Source: Oscillospiraceae bacterium
Lineage (GTDB): Bacteria; Bacillota; Clostridia; Oscillospirales; Acutalibacteraceae
Direction of reading: 5' to 3'
DNA: 60,806 nucleotides
NCBI GenBank assembly: GCA_029098185.1
Contig: JAQXNV010000005.1
Coordinates: 1 to 60,806 of the forward strand
Positions 40,628 through 48,157 of the stretch are shown one piece after another. Made by a program: the position numbers and the translations under genes. The notes beneath the pieces were generated by a model. It did no database searches. It saw nothing but the letters and a program-made list of their open reading frames with translations, and was not told the origin of the DNA. Numbering within the stretch: position 1 is the first letter of the stretch; each line of letters opens with the position of its first letter.

Positions 40628-40633
40628 AGAAAC

Positions 40634-40870
40634 AGCTTCTAAACAGCGCTGACCGGGCGGGGATCTCCCAACACGGAAAGCGGGGAGAGGCTTCTGACAA
40701 AAAGCAAATCGTACTGACTTGTGCGGGGGAGCATCCTTCCAAACGATAAGGCGATAGCTGCACGGTAGCGTCTGTTTCCACCCGGAAGATCCGGCGGGAA
40801 AACGGACGGTTTTCCAATGTATTCTATCGCTCTGTGTTGTGCCGCAACGCAGGGCGTTTGCTTTTCATCG
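40634..40870 (+). ncRNA. Long structured leader or RNA of unknown class before the hydrogenase genes
   Basis: About 235 nt between a promoter and a terminator-like hairpin, with no open frame of note. Visible stems: TCTCCC/GGGAGA (40664-40669 with 40683-40688); a long arm 40770-40807 (GUCUGUUU..CCGGA with UCCGG..AAACGGAC); and two mutually exclusive hairpins, TGTGTTG/CAACGCA (40833-40851) and GCAACGC/GCGTTTGC (40844-40861) followed by TTTTC. That end looks like a switchable platform. I do not recognise a T-box, SAM, cobalamin or other common class. It could be a riboswitch or a separate small RNA. Confidence 0.45.
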
Positions 40871-40902
40871 GAATTTTGTGACAAAAGAAGGGAGTGGCCG
40901 GT

Positions 40903-41160
40903 TTGTGTAACGCAACAGACAGTCGGGTAGCGCTGGTGGGCATATTGCTTTCCAACGCCAATGCGGCCGAACAGGTCAACGCGATCTTGGGGGAGTACAG
41001 CCAGTATGTGGTAGGACGGATGGGGCTGCCCTATCGGGAAAAAAACGTCCACATCATCAGCGTGGTGGTGGACGCGCCTAACGATACCATCAGTGCCCTG
41101 TGCGGGAAATTGGGCATGGTGCCGGACAGCAACGTCAAAGTAATGTATACCAAGGCGTAA
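40903..41160 (+). CDS. TM1266-family iron-only hydrogenase system regulator-like protein
   Basis: 85 residues from a TTG at 40903 with GGGAG eight bases upstream; a GTG at 40894 overlaps that site. The sequence VALVGILLSNANAAEQVNAILGEYSQYVVGRMGLPYREKNVHIISVVVDAP...ISALCGKLGMVP matches the TM1266 type of small ferredoxin-like (NikR-C/ACT fold) proteins found with hydrogenase maturation genes. These are thought to be regulators, without proven ligand. It is followed 36 bp later by hydG. Confidence 0.8.
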   Translation: MCNATDSRVALVGILLSNANAAEQVNAILGEYSQYVVGRMGLPYREKNVHIISVVVDAPNDTISALCGKLGMVPDSNVKVMYTKA

Positions 41161-41196
41161 TCACAAAAACAAACGCAATTGAAAGGGGAACTTGGA

Positions 41197-42624
41197 ATGT
41201 ATAATCCAAAGTCAAGAGTCGCCACAGAATTTATCGACGACCAGGAAATTCAGGACACTTTGCGCTATGCGCAGGAAAACAAGGAAAATCGGGCATTGAT
41301 CGAGGGCCTTCTGGACCGGGCAGAGGACTGCAAGGGCCTTACCCACCGGGAAGCCGCAGTCCTGCTGGAATGTACCCTGCCGGATCTGAACCGTCGGATC
41401 GAAACGCTGGCCAAAAAGATCAAGCAGAAGTTTTACGGCAACCGCATCGTCATGTTCGCGCCGCTGTATCTTTCCAATTACTGCGTCAACGGCTGCACCT
41501 ACTGCCCATACCACTACAAAAATAAAGACATCTGCCGCAAAAAGCTGACCCAGGAGGAGATCAGGGAGGAGGTCATCGCCCTTCAGGATATGGGCCATAA
41601 GCGCCTGGCGCTGGAGGCCGGTGAAGATCCGGTCAACAACCCCATCGAATATATCCTGGAGAGCATCAAGACCATCTACAGCATCAAGCATAAAAACGGC
41701 GCCATCCGCCGGGTCAATGTGAACATTGCCGCCACTACGGTAGAAAATTACCGCAAGCTTCACGAAGCCGGTATCGGCACTTACATCCTGTTCCAGGAAA
41801 CGTATCATAAGGAGTCCTATGAAAAGCTCCATCCAACGGGTCCAAAGAGCAACTACGCTTATCACACCGAGGCTATGGACCGGGCCATGGAAGGCGGTAT
41901 CGACGACGTAGGTATCGGCGTACTGTTCGGCCTGGATAAGTACCGCTATGATTTTGTCGGTATGCTGATGCACGCAGAGCACCTGGAAGCAGTCTGGGGC
42001 GTTGGCCCACACACCATCAGTGTGCCGAGAATCCGTCCTGCCAATGACATCGATGTGCAGGATTTTGAAAATGCGATTTCCGAGGACATCTTTGCAAAGA
42101 TCGTCGCAGTGCTGCGCATCGCTGTGCCATATACCGGCATGATCATCTCCACCAGAGAATCCAAATCTTCTCGGGAGCGGGCACTGGATCTGGGCGTATC
42201 CCAGATCAGCGGCGGCTCTAAGACAAGCGTTGGCGGCTATGCAGAGCACGCACAGCCAGAGGGAGACGACCATACCACCGAGCAGTTTGATGTGGAGGAT
42301 ACCCGCACGCTGGACGAGATCGTCAACTGGCTGCTGGATCTGGGTTATGTGCCCAGCTTCTGCACTGCCTGCTACCGGGAAGGCCGTACCGGCGACCGGT
42401 TCATGCAGCTGGTCAAGTCTGGTCAGATCGCCAACTGCTGTCAGCCCAACGCCATCATGACCCTGAAAGAATACCTGGAGGACTACGCTTCTCCGGACAC
42501 CAAGGCAAAGGGCGAAAAGGTCATTCAGCAGGAATTGGAGACGATCCCCAACCCGAAGGTCAAAGCCAGAGCGACCCAGTATATCAACGAGCTGCTGGAA
42601 GGCAAGCGGGACTTCCGCTTCTAA
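41197..42624 (+). CDS. hydG: [FeFe] hydrogenase H-cluster radical SAM maturase HydG
   Basis: 475 residues from the ATG at 41197. The radical-SAM cluster motif CVNGCTYC is at residues 96-103 (CX3CX2C), and the C-terminal second cluster ligands lie in CTACYREGRTGDRF...ANCC. The length and the ISGGSKTSVGGY segment match HydG, which splits tyrosine to make the CO and CN- ligands of the hydrogenase H-cluster and releases 5'-deoxyadenosine. ThiH is similar but lacks the C-terminal cysteines. Followed by hydF; hydE and the hydrogenase itself are not in the window. Confidence 0.95.
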   Translation: MYNPKSRVATEFIDDQEIQDTLRYAQENKENRALIEGLLDRAEDCKGLTHREAAVLLECTLPDLNRRIETLAKKIKQKFYGNRIVMFAPLYLSNYCVNGCTYCPYHYKNKDICRKKLTQEEIREEVIALQDMGHKRLALEAGEDPVNNPIEYILESIKTIYSIKHKNGAIRRVNVNIAATTVENYRKLHEAGIGTYILFQETYHKESYEKLHPTGPKSNYAYHTEAMDRAMEGGIDDVGIGVLFGLDKYRYDFVGMLMHAEHLEAVWGVGPHTISVPRIRPANDIDVQDFENAISEDIFAKIVAVLRIAVPYTGMIISTRESKSSRERALDLGVSQISGGSKTSVGGYAEHAQPEGDDHTTEQFDVEDTRTLDEIVNWLLDLGYVPSFCTACYREGRTGDRFMQLVKSGQIANCCQPNAIMTLKEYLEDYASPDTKAKGEKVIQQELETIPNPKVKARATQYINELLEGKRDFRF

Positions 42625-42639
42625 GAAAGAGGGATGACG

Positions 42640-43887
42640 ATGAGCCTTACCAATACGCCCAGCGCCAACCGGCTCCACATCGGCTTGTACGGCAAGCGAA
42701 ACAGCGGAAAATCGTCCCTGATCAATGCGATCACCGGTCAACACGTTGCATTGGTCAGCGATGTGGCCGGCACGACGACGGACCCTGTGCAGAAAGCCAT
42801 GGAGATCCACGGGATCGGTCCGTGTATGCTGGTAGATACCGCTGGATTTGACGATACCGACGGTCAGCTCGGCGCCATGCGGGTAGAAAAAACGAAGCAG
42901 TCTTTGCAGAAGATGGATGTGGCCCTGCTGCTTTTTGACGGCCCGGAGCTGTCCGAAGAAAAAGCGTGGCTGTCCGAGCTGACAAAGCGCAAGACGGCCG
43001 TTGTCGGCGTCATCAATAAAGCGGACCTGCGTGGTCCGGAGGAAGTAGAGACCCTGTCGCAAAAGGCGGAAGTCATGGTGGGAGAGCGCCCCATTGTCGT
43101 CAGCGCCAAAACAGGAGAGGGGATAGAAGCGCTGAAGCAGGCCATTATCCGGGCTGTGCCAGAGGACTTTGGCCAAAAGACCATTACCGGCGCCCTGGTC
43201 TCTCCGGAGGATGTAGTGCTGCTGGTGATGCCCCAGGATATTCAAGCGCCGAAGGGCCGTTTGATCCTGCCCCAGGTCCAGACCATCCGGGATCTGCTGG
43301 ATCATCATTGCGTTGTGCTGTGTACCACTGCCGACCAATTGGATAGCGCCCTCAATGCACTTGCAAAGCCGCCGGCGCTGATCATCACCGACTCGCAGGT
43401 CTTTCCGCTGGTCTATGAAAAGAAGCCGAAGGAGAGCCGCCTGACGTCATTTTCCGTTTTGTTTGCGGCCTATAAGGGCGATTTACAGGAGTTTGTCGAC
43501 GGCGCCAACGCCATCGAAGCCCTCAATGACCAATCGAAGGTCCTCATTGCTGAAGCCTGCACCCATGCGCCGCTGGAGGAGGACATTGGCCGGGTGAAGA
43601 TCCCCAATCTGCTCCGCAAGCGGTATGGCAGTAAGATGCAGATCGACATTGTCAGCGGCGCCGATTTCCCGGTGGATCTGACGTCTTACGATCTCATCAT
43701 TCATTGCGGGGCGTGTATGTTTAATCAAAAGCACGTTCTCTCCCGCATTGCCCAGGCAAAAAGCCAGGGGACGGCCATCACGAATTATGGCGTTGCCCTG
43801 GCAAAGCTGGCGGGGATCCTCGATAAAGTAGACCTTGGACCAGAGGCCCGGTGTAACGCTATGGAGCCAAAAACGACAAAAAAGTGA
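42640..43887 (+). CDS. hydF: [FeFe] hydrogenase maturation GTPase HydF
   Basis: 415 residues from the ATG at 42640; the ATG two codons earlier has no spacing from the ribosome site. An N-terminal GTPase domain has GKRNSGKS (residues 18-25), DTAGFDD and NKAD. The C-terminal part carries the cluster-binding residues in CTHAP and IHCGACM, the CxH...HCxxC pattern of HydF. HydF is the scaffold that carries the diiron precursor to the hydrogenase. 15 bp after hydG, and followed by the ilv promoter. Confidence 0.94.
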   Translation: MSLTNTPSANRLHIGLYGKRNSGKSSLINAITGQHVALVSDVAGTTTDPVQKAMEIHGIGPCMLVDTAGFDDTDGQLGAMRVEKTKQSLQKMDVALLLFDGPELSEEKAWLSELTKRKTAVVGVINKADLRGPEEVETLSQKAEVMVGERPIVVSAKTGEGIEALKQAIIRAVPEDFGQKTITGALVSPEDVVLLVMPQDIQAPKGRLILPQVQTIRDLLDHHCVVLCTTADQLDSALNALAKPPALIITDSQVFPLVYEKKPKESRLTSFSVLFAAYKGDLQEFVDGANAIEALNDQSKVLIAEACTHAPLEEDIGRVKIPNLLRKRYGSKMQIDIVSGADFPVDLTSYDLIIHCGACMFNQKHVLSRIAQAKSQGTAITNYGVALAKLAGILDKVDLGPEARCNAMEPKTTKK

Positions 43888-43907
43888 AAAACCGCCACGG
43901 GAATCTC

Positions 43908-43936
43908 TTGACAAACGGCGGGAAACGGATTATCAT
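43908..43936 (+). promoter_or_regulatory. Promoter of the ilv operon
   Basis: TTGACA (43908-43913), 17-bp spacer, TATCAT (43931-43936). Confidence 0.85.
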
Positions 43937-43942
43937 AACTTA

Positions 43943-44222
43943 TATATGATACAAAATGCGATGACGGAGAACACGCATGGATGTGTCTGGAGCAGAGAGC
44001 CGGTGGTTGGTGCGAACCGGTGCAGGCAGCCATGTTCATCCCTCCAGAGCAGGCAGCTGAACCCGCAAAAGCGGCAAGTAAGCGGAAGCCCGTCGTCCCC
44101 ACGTTACAGGGGGGAGCATTGATTAGATGCGGAAAGTGCCGCAGAGGTTCTGCGGAAAAAGAGTGGTACCGCGGAGGATACAGTCTTCGTCTCTTAGCAG
44201 AGGCGAGGGCTTTTTTATTGTC
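43943..44222 (+). promoter_or_regulatory. T-box leader, isoleucine-type specifier (ATC)
   Basis: The antiterminator T-box sequence TGGTACCGCG is at 44164-44173, followed by a terminator hairpin (CTTCGTCTCT/AGAGGCGAGG, about 44189-44213) and TTTTTT. In stem I the specifier loop reads GTTC-ATC-CCTCCAGAGC, with ATC at 44038-44040, an isoleucine codon. The leader would bind uncharged tRNA-Ile and permit transcription of ilvBNA. The 366-bp gap 43888-44253 is taken up by this leader. Confidence 0.93.
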
Positions 44223-44253
44223 CCGGTGCAAATTTTGAAAAAGGAGAATCAAT

Positions 44254-45966
44254 ATGCGTTTAACAGGAGCACAGATCATCATGGAGTGCCTGCTGGAGCA
44301 AAAGGTCGATACCGTATTCGGCTATCCCGGCGGCGCTGTTTTGAATATTTACGATGCCCTTTATGAATATCAGGATCGAATCAACCACGTTTGCACCGCC
44401 CATGAACAGGGCGCTGCTCATGCCGCTGACGGCTATGCCCGTGCCAGCGGAAAGACGGGCGTGTGCATCGCCACCTCCGGCCCAGGCGCTACCAATCTGG
44501 TTACTGGTATCGCCACGGCTTACATGGATTCTGTTCCCATGGTCGCCATTACCGGCAACGTCAATCTCAACCTGCTGGGCCTGGACAGCTTTCAGGAGGT
44601 GGACATCACCGGCATCACCATGCCTGTGACAAAGCACAACTTCATCGTCAAAAAGATCGAGGATCTGGCCGACACCATCCGTCATGCGTTCCGCATTGCC
44701 AACGAGGGCAGAAAAGGCCCTGTTCTGGTAGATATTCCCAAGGATATTACCGGCGCCGTGTGCGAGTTCACGCCAAGAGATGTGCATCAGCCCTTTGATG
44801 AGGCCCAGGAGCGCAGACAGCACCTGCCGGTCAGTAAGCCGCTGCCAAAGCCGAAGGAAACGAAGCTGGAAGCTGCTCTGGAGCTGATTTCTAAGAGCCA
44901 GCGGCCGTTCCTGTATGGCGGCGGCGGTGTGATCGCTTCCGGCTGTGAGGAGGAGTTTGCCGCTTTTGCCGAGAAGATCGACGCGCCGGTGGCCACCTCG
45001 CTCATGTGCCAGGGCGGCTACGATCAGAGCAGCGGCCGCTACATGGGAATGCTGGGTATGCACGGCACTATGACGTCGGCTCAGGCGCTGAAAAACTGCG
45101 ATCTGTTCATCGCTGTAGGCACGCGTTTTTCTGACCGGGTCCTGTGTAATTCCAAGCTGTTTGCCCGCCATTGCCCCATTATTCAAATTGATATTGACCC
45201 GGCGGAATTTGATAAGCAGATCGACATCTCTGTAAAGCTTGGCGGCGATGCCAAAGAGATCTTGCAGATTTTGCTGGACCGCTGCCAAAAGGAAGAGCAT
45301 ACCGAGTGGATGGCGGAGATCGCCGAGTGGAAGAGCTTGTATCCGCTGCATCAAACACCGGTGCATCCCGGCGCTGTCACACCCCAGGCACTGATGGAAA
45401 CGCTGCGTTCCCTGACAGATGATCAGGACATCCTCACCACGGAAGTAGGTCAGCACCAGATGTGGGCGGCCCAGTTCTACGAGTTCCGTAAGCCCCGGAC
45501 TTTCCTGACTTCCGGAGGCCTGGGTACCATGGGCTACGGCCTGGGCGCAGCCATCGGCGCCAAATACGCCTGCCCGGAGCAGCGGGTCATCAATATCGCC
45601 GGTGACGGCAGTTTCCACATGAACTGTAATGAACTGTCCACGGCAGCCAAGTACAACGTGCCCATCGTGGAGATCGTCGTGAACAACGAGGTGCTGGGTA
45701 TGGTGCGTCAGTGGCAGAAGCTGTTCTATGACAAGCGCTATTCCAGCACGACCATGGAAAAGCCTACCGATTACGAAAAGCTGGCAGAGGCCTTTGGCGT
45801 CAAGGGGTACACCATCCGGAAGCAGGAAGAGCTGGAACCGGTATTGCGGGAGGCGCTGTCTCAGGATGGGCCGGTGCTGGTCAACTGCGTCATCGACAAA
45901 GACATCAACGTATTGCCGATGGTTCCGGCGGGTAAATCCGCCGAGGAACCGTTGCTGGAGATATAG
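44254..45966 (+). CDS. ilvB: Acetolactate synthase large (catalytic) subunit
   Basis: 570 residues. GYPGGAVLNIYDAL, AHEQGAAHAADGYARASG (catalytic Glu), ATSGPGATNLVTGIA, MGMLGMHG and the thiamine-diphosphate motif GDGSFHMNCNEL...NNEVLGM are the AHAS signatures. It joins two pyruvates, or pyruvate and 2-oxobutyrate, for valine/leucine or isoleucine. GGAG lies before the ATG. First gene after the isoleucine T-box, with ilvN 13 bp downstream. Confidence 0.95.
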   Translation: MRLTGAQIIMECLLEQKVDTVFGYPGGAVLNIYDALYEYQDRINHVCTAHEQGAAHAADGYARASGKTGVCIATSGPGATNLVTGIATAYMDSVPMVAITGNVNLNLLGLDSFQEVDITGITMPVTKHNFIVKKIEDLADTIRHAFRIANEGRKGPVLVDIPKDITGAVCEFTPRDVHQPFDEAQERRQHLPVSKPLPKPKETKLEAALELISKSQRPFLYGGGGVIASGCEEEFAAFAEKIDAPVATSLMCQGGYDQSSGRYMGMLGMHGTMTSAQALKNCDLFIAVGTRFSDRVLCNSKLFARHCPIIQIDIDPAEFDKQIDISVKLGGDAKEILQILLDRCQKEEHTEWMAEIAEWKSLYPLHQTPVHPGAVTPQALMETLRSLTDDQDILTTEVGQHQMWAAQFYEFRKPRTFLTSGGLGTMGYGLGAAIGAKYACPEQRVINIAGDGSFHMNCNELSTAAKYNVPIVEIVVNNEVLGMVRQWQKLFYDKRYSSTTMEKPTDYEKLAEAFGVKGYTIRKQEELEPVLREALSQDGPVLVNCVIDKDINVLPMVPAGKSAEEPLLEI

Positions 45967-45979
45967 GAGGGATCGTGGA

Positions 45980-46477
45980 ATGACACAACATCATGACACA
46001 GCGGAACGGGATTACATCCTGTCCGTACTTGCACAGAATAATTCCGGCGTTCTGCTGCGGATCGCGGGACTGTTCAGCCGGAGAGGCTATAACATCAAGA
46101 GCATCGTTGCGGCCCAGACAAAAGACGAGGCTCATTCTCAGATTTTGATCGTTGTCCGCGGGGATGACCGCATCGTTAAGCAGGTGGATAAGCAGTTGAG
46201 CAAGCTGGTGGAGATCGAAAACGTCAGTGTGCTCGATGATCGGGAAGCCGTGGTGCGGGAGCATCTGCTGATGAAGGTGGCTCGGACCGATCAAAACAGC
46301 GAGCAGCTCATTTCCATTGCCAGTGTGTTCCGTGCCAACATTCTCAATGTGACGGCGGACAACATTATTCTGGAACTGACGGGGACGCCCCGCACATTGG
46401 ATTCCTTTGTGGAATGCTATCGTCCGTATCACATTTTAAAGATTTTGCGGACAGGCACCATGGCTATGGAACTGTAA
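45980..46477 (+). CDS. ilvN: Acetolactate synthase small (regulatory) subunit
   Basis: 165 residues from the ATG at 45980, with AGGAGG nine bases upstream. An N-terminal ACT domain (YILSVLAQNNSGVLLRIAGLFSRRGYNIKSI) is followed by the ALS_ss C-terminal domain (TADNIILELTG...FVECYRPYHILKILRTG). It gives feedback inhibition by valine or isoleucine and raises activity of IlvB. Length and order are typical. Confidence 0.94.
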   Translation: MTQHHDTAERDYILSVLAQNNSGVLLRIAGLFSRRGYNIKSIVAAQTKDEAHSQILIVVRGDDRIVKQVDKQLSKLVEIENVSVLDDREAVVREHLLMKVARTDQNSEQLISIASVFRANILNVTADNIILELTGTPRTLDSFVECYRPYHILKILRTGTMAMEL

Positions 46478-46518
46478 GAGGGCTGTATTGAAAAATGCTT
46501 GAAGGAGAACACGATCAT

Positions 46519-47721
46519 ATGTTGACATTAGACAAAATCTATCATGCGGCTTTTGTCCTGAAGGAAGTTATCCGAAAGACGGACCTGATCTACGCACCGG
46601 ACCTGAATCCGGATACCCAGATCTATTTAAAGACAGAAAACCTGCAGATCACCGGCTCTTTTAAGGTGCGGGGCGCTTACTACAAAATTTCTCAGCTCAC
46701 CGAGGAAGAAAAGGCAGCTGGTGTTGTGGCGTCCTCAGCGGGCAACCATGCCCAGGGCGTTGCCCTGGCGGCCTCTAAGGCAGGCATTTCGTCTACCATC
46801 TGCATTCCGGACTGCGCACCGATCTCCAAGATCGAGGCCACAAAGCGGTACGGCGCCAAGGTAGAACTGGTCAACGGCATTTATGATGACGCTTACAATC
46901 GCGCGCTGGAGCTGCAAAAAGAAAAGGGCATGACGCTGATCCATCCCTTTGACGATGTAGACGTCATTGCCGGCCAGGGCACCATTGGACTGGAGCTGTT
47001 GGATCAGCTTCCCGATCTGGATGCGGTCATTGTGCCCATCGGCGGCGGCGGACTCATTTCCGGCGTAGCTTATGCGGTAAAGAGTTTAAACCCTAAGTGT
47101 AAGGTTTACGGCGTGCAGGCCAGCGGCGCGCCATCCATGCGCAATTCCATCAATCATCACCAGATCGAAACACTGGATAAGGTGTCCACCATCGCCGATG
47201 GCATTGCCGTCAAGCGTCCGGGCAAGCTGACCTATGACCTGTGCGAGCAGTATGTGGACGACATCTGCACCGTCACAGACGACGAAGTTTCCACAGCCAT
47301 CTTGTCCCTCATCGAGCGGCAGAAAATGATCGCCGAGGGCGCCGGTGCTGTGTCTGTGGCGGCAGCCATGTTCAATAAGTTCGACACTAAGGGCAAGAAG
47401 GTAGCCTGCCTGGTGTCTGGCGGCAATATTGACGTGACTATCCTGTCTCGGGTCATCAGCCGTGGCCTGCTCAAATCCGGCCGTTTTGCGGAGATCACCC
47501 TGGAGCTCATCGATAAACCCGGTCAGCTCAGCGAAGTTTCCCGCATCATTTCGGAGATCGGCGGCAACGTGGTGGCGGTCCACTATGACCATACCGGTGA
47601 AAACACCCATGTCAACGGCTGTTATCTGCGGCTGCGCATGGAAACGAGAGATTTTGCGCAGATCGAGGAGATCCACCGGGCTCTGCGCGCCGGCGGCTAT
47701 AAGATCGTCAATATCCGATAA
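46519..47721 (+). CDS. ilvA: Threonine dehydratase (threonine ammonia-lyase) with ACT domain
   Basis: 400 residues from the ATG at 46519; GGAG lies eleven bases upstream. The PLP lysine is in GSFKVRGA at residue 49, SSAGNHAQGVA follows, and the phosphate loop IGGGGLISG lies near 180. One C-terminal ACT domain (about 330-400, LELIDKPGQLSEVSRIISEIGGNVVAVHYDH) is present, as in the single-ACT clostridial/TdcB-like forms. It makes 2-oxobutyrate for isoleucine. Placement under the Ile T-box supports a biosynthetic role. Confidence 0.93.
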   Translation: MLTLDKIYHAAFVLKEVIRKTDLIYAPDLNPDTQIYLKTENLQITGSFKVRGAYYKISQLTEEEKAAGVVASSAGNHAQGVALAASKAGISSTICIPDCAPISKIEATKRYGAKVELVNGIYDDAYNRALELQKEKGMTLIHPFDDVDVIAGQGTIGLELLDQLPDLDAVIVPIGGGGLISGVAYAVKSLNPKCKVYGVQASGAPSMRNSINHHQIETLDKVSTIADGIAVKRPGKLTYDLCEQYVDDICTVTDDEVSTAILSLIERQKMIAEGAGAVSVAAAMFNKFDTKGKKVACLVSGGNIDVTILSRVISRGLLKSGRFAEITLELIDKPGQLSEVSRIISEIGGNVVAVHYDHTGENTHVNGCYLRLRMETRDFAQIEEIHRALRAGGYKIVNIR

Positions 47722-47773
47722 TTTCTGCTGGGCAGTCCCGGCGGGAAAGTGTAAATAAAGTGGAGGAATTATC

Positions 47774-48154
47774 ATGGAACAAATCAAGAAGATCACAACG
47801 AAAAACGCACCGGCAGCCATCGGTCCCTATTCTCAGGCCGTTGTCATCGGCGACCTGCTCTTTACCAGCGGCCAGATCCCCCTGGATCCAGACAGCGGCA
47901 AGCTGGTGGGCACCACCATCATTCAGCAGACAGCGCAGATCATGAAGAACCTGGGGGCTGTTCTGGATGCGGCCGGCACCTCCTTTGAGAAAGTCATCAA
48001 GACTACCTGCTTCCTTGCGGATATGAACGATTTTGCCAAGTTCAACACCGTTTATTCCCAGTACTTTACCGGGAAACCGGCACGGTCCTGCGTTGCGGTA
48101 AAGGAATTGCCAAAGGGCGCGCTGGCGGAAGTGGAACTGATCGCGAAACTGTAA
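47774..48154 (+). CDS. ridA: RidA family enamine/imine deaminase
   Basis: 126 residues, full length. Motifs: IGPYSQAVVIGDLLFTSGQIPLDP, CFLADMNDFAKFN and RSCVAVKELPKGALAEVE, with the active-site Arg in the last. RidA hydrolyses the reactive 2-aminoacrylate and 2-aminocrotonate intermediates released by PLP enzymes such as IlvA, and it lies directly after ilvA. Last gene of the ilv operon. Its terminator overlaps the end of the convergent flippase gene. Confidence 0.95.
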   Translation: MEQIKKITTKNAPAAIGPYSQAVVIGDLLFTSGQIPLDPDSGKLVGTTIIQQTAQIMKNLGAVLDAAGTSFEKVIKTTCFLADMNDFAKFNTVYSQYFTGKPARSCVAVKELPKGALAEVELIAKL

Positions 48155-48157
48155 ACA

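Noticed and set aside
40634-40870. T-box, cobalamin or SAM riboswitch before the hydrogenase genes
   Set aside because: No TGGNACCGCG, no B12 box and no SAM core were found in the leader, so I left it unclassified.
41212-43338. 708-residue open frame on the minus strand
   Set aside because: It is antisense to hydG and hydF, which have full family motifs and ribosome sites. The frame has no start site signal and no family pattern; it arises from GC-rich codon positions.
44260-45618. 452-residue open frame on the minus strand
   Set aside because: Antisense shadow of ilvB.
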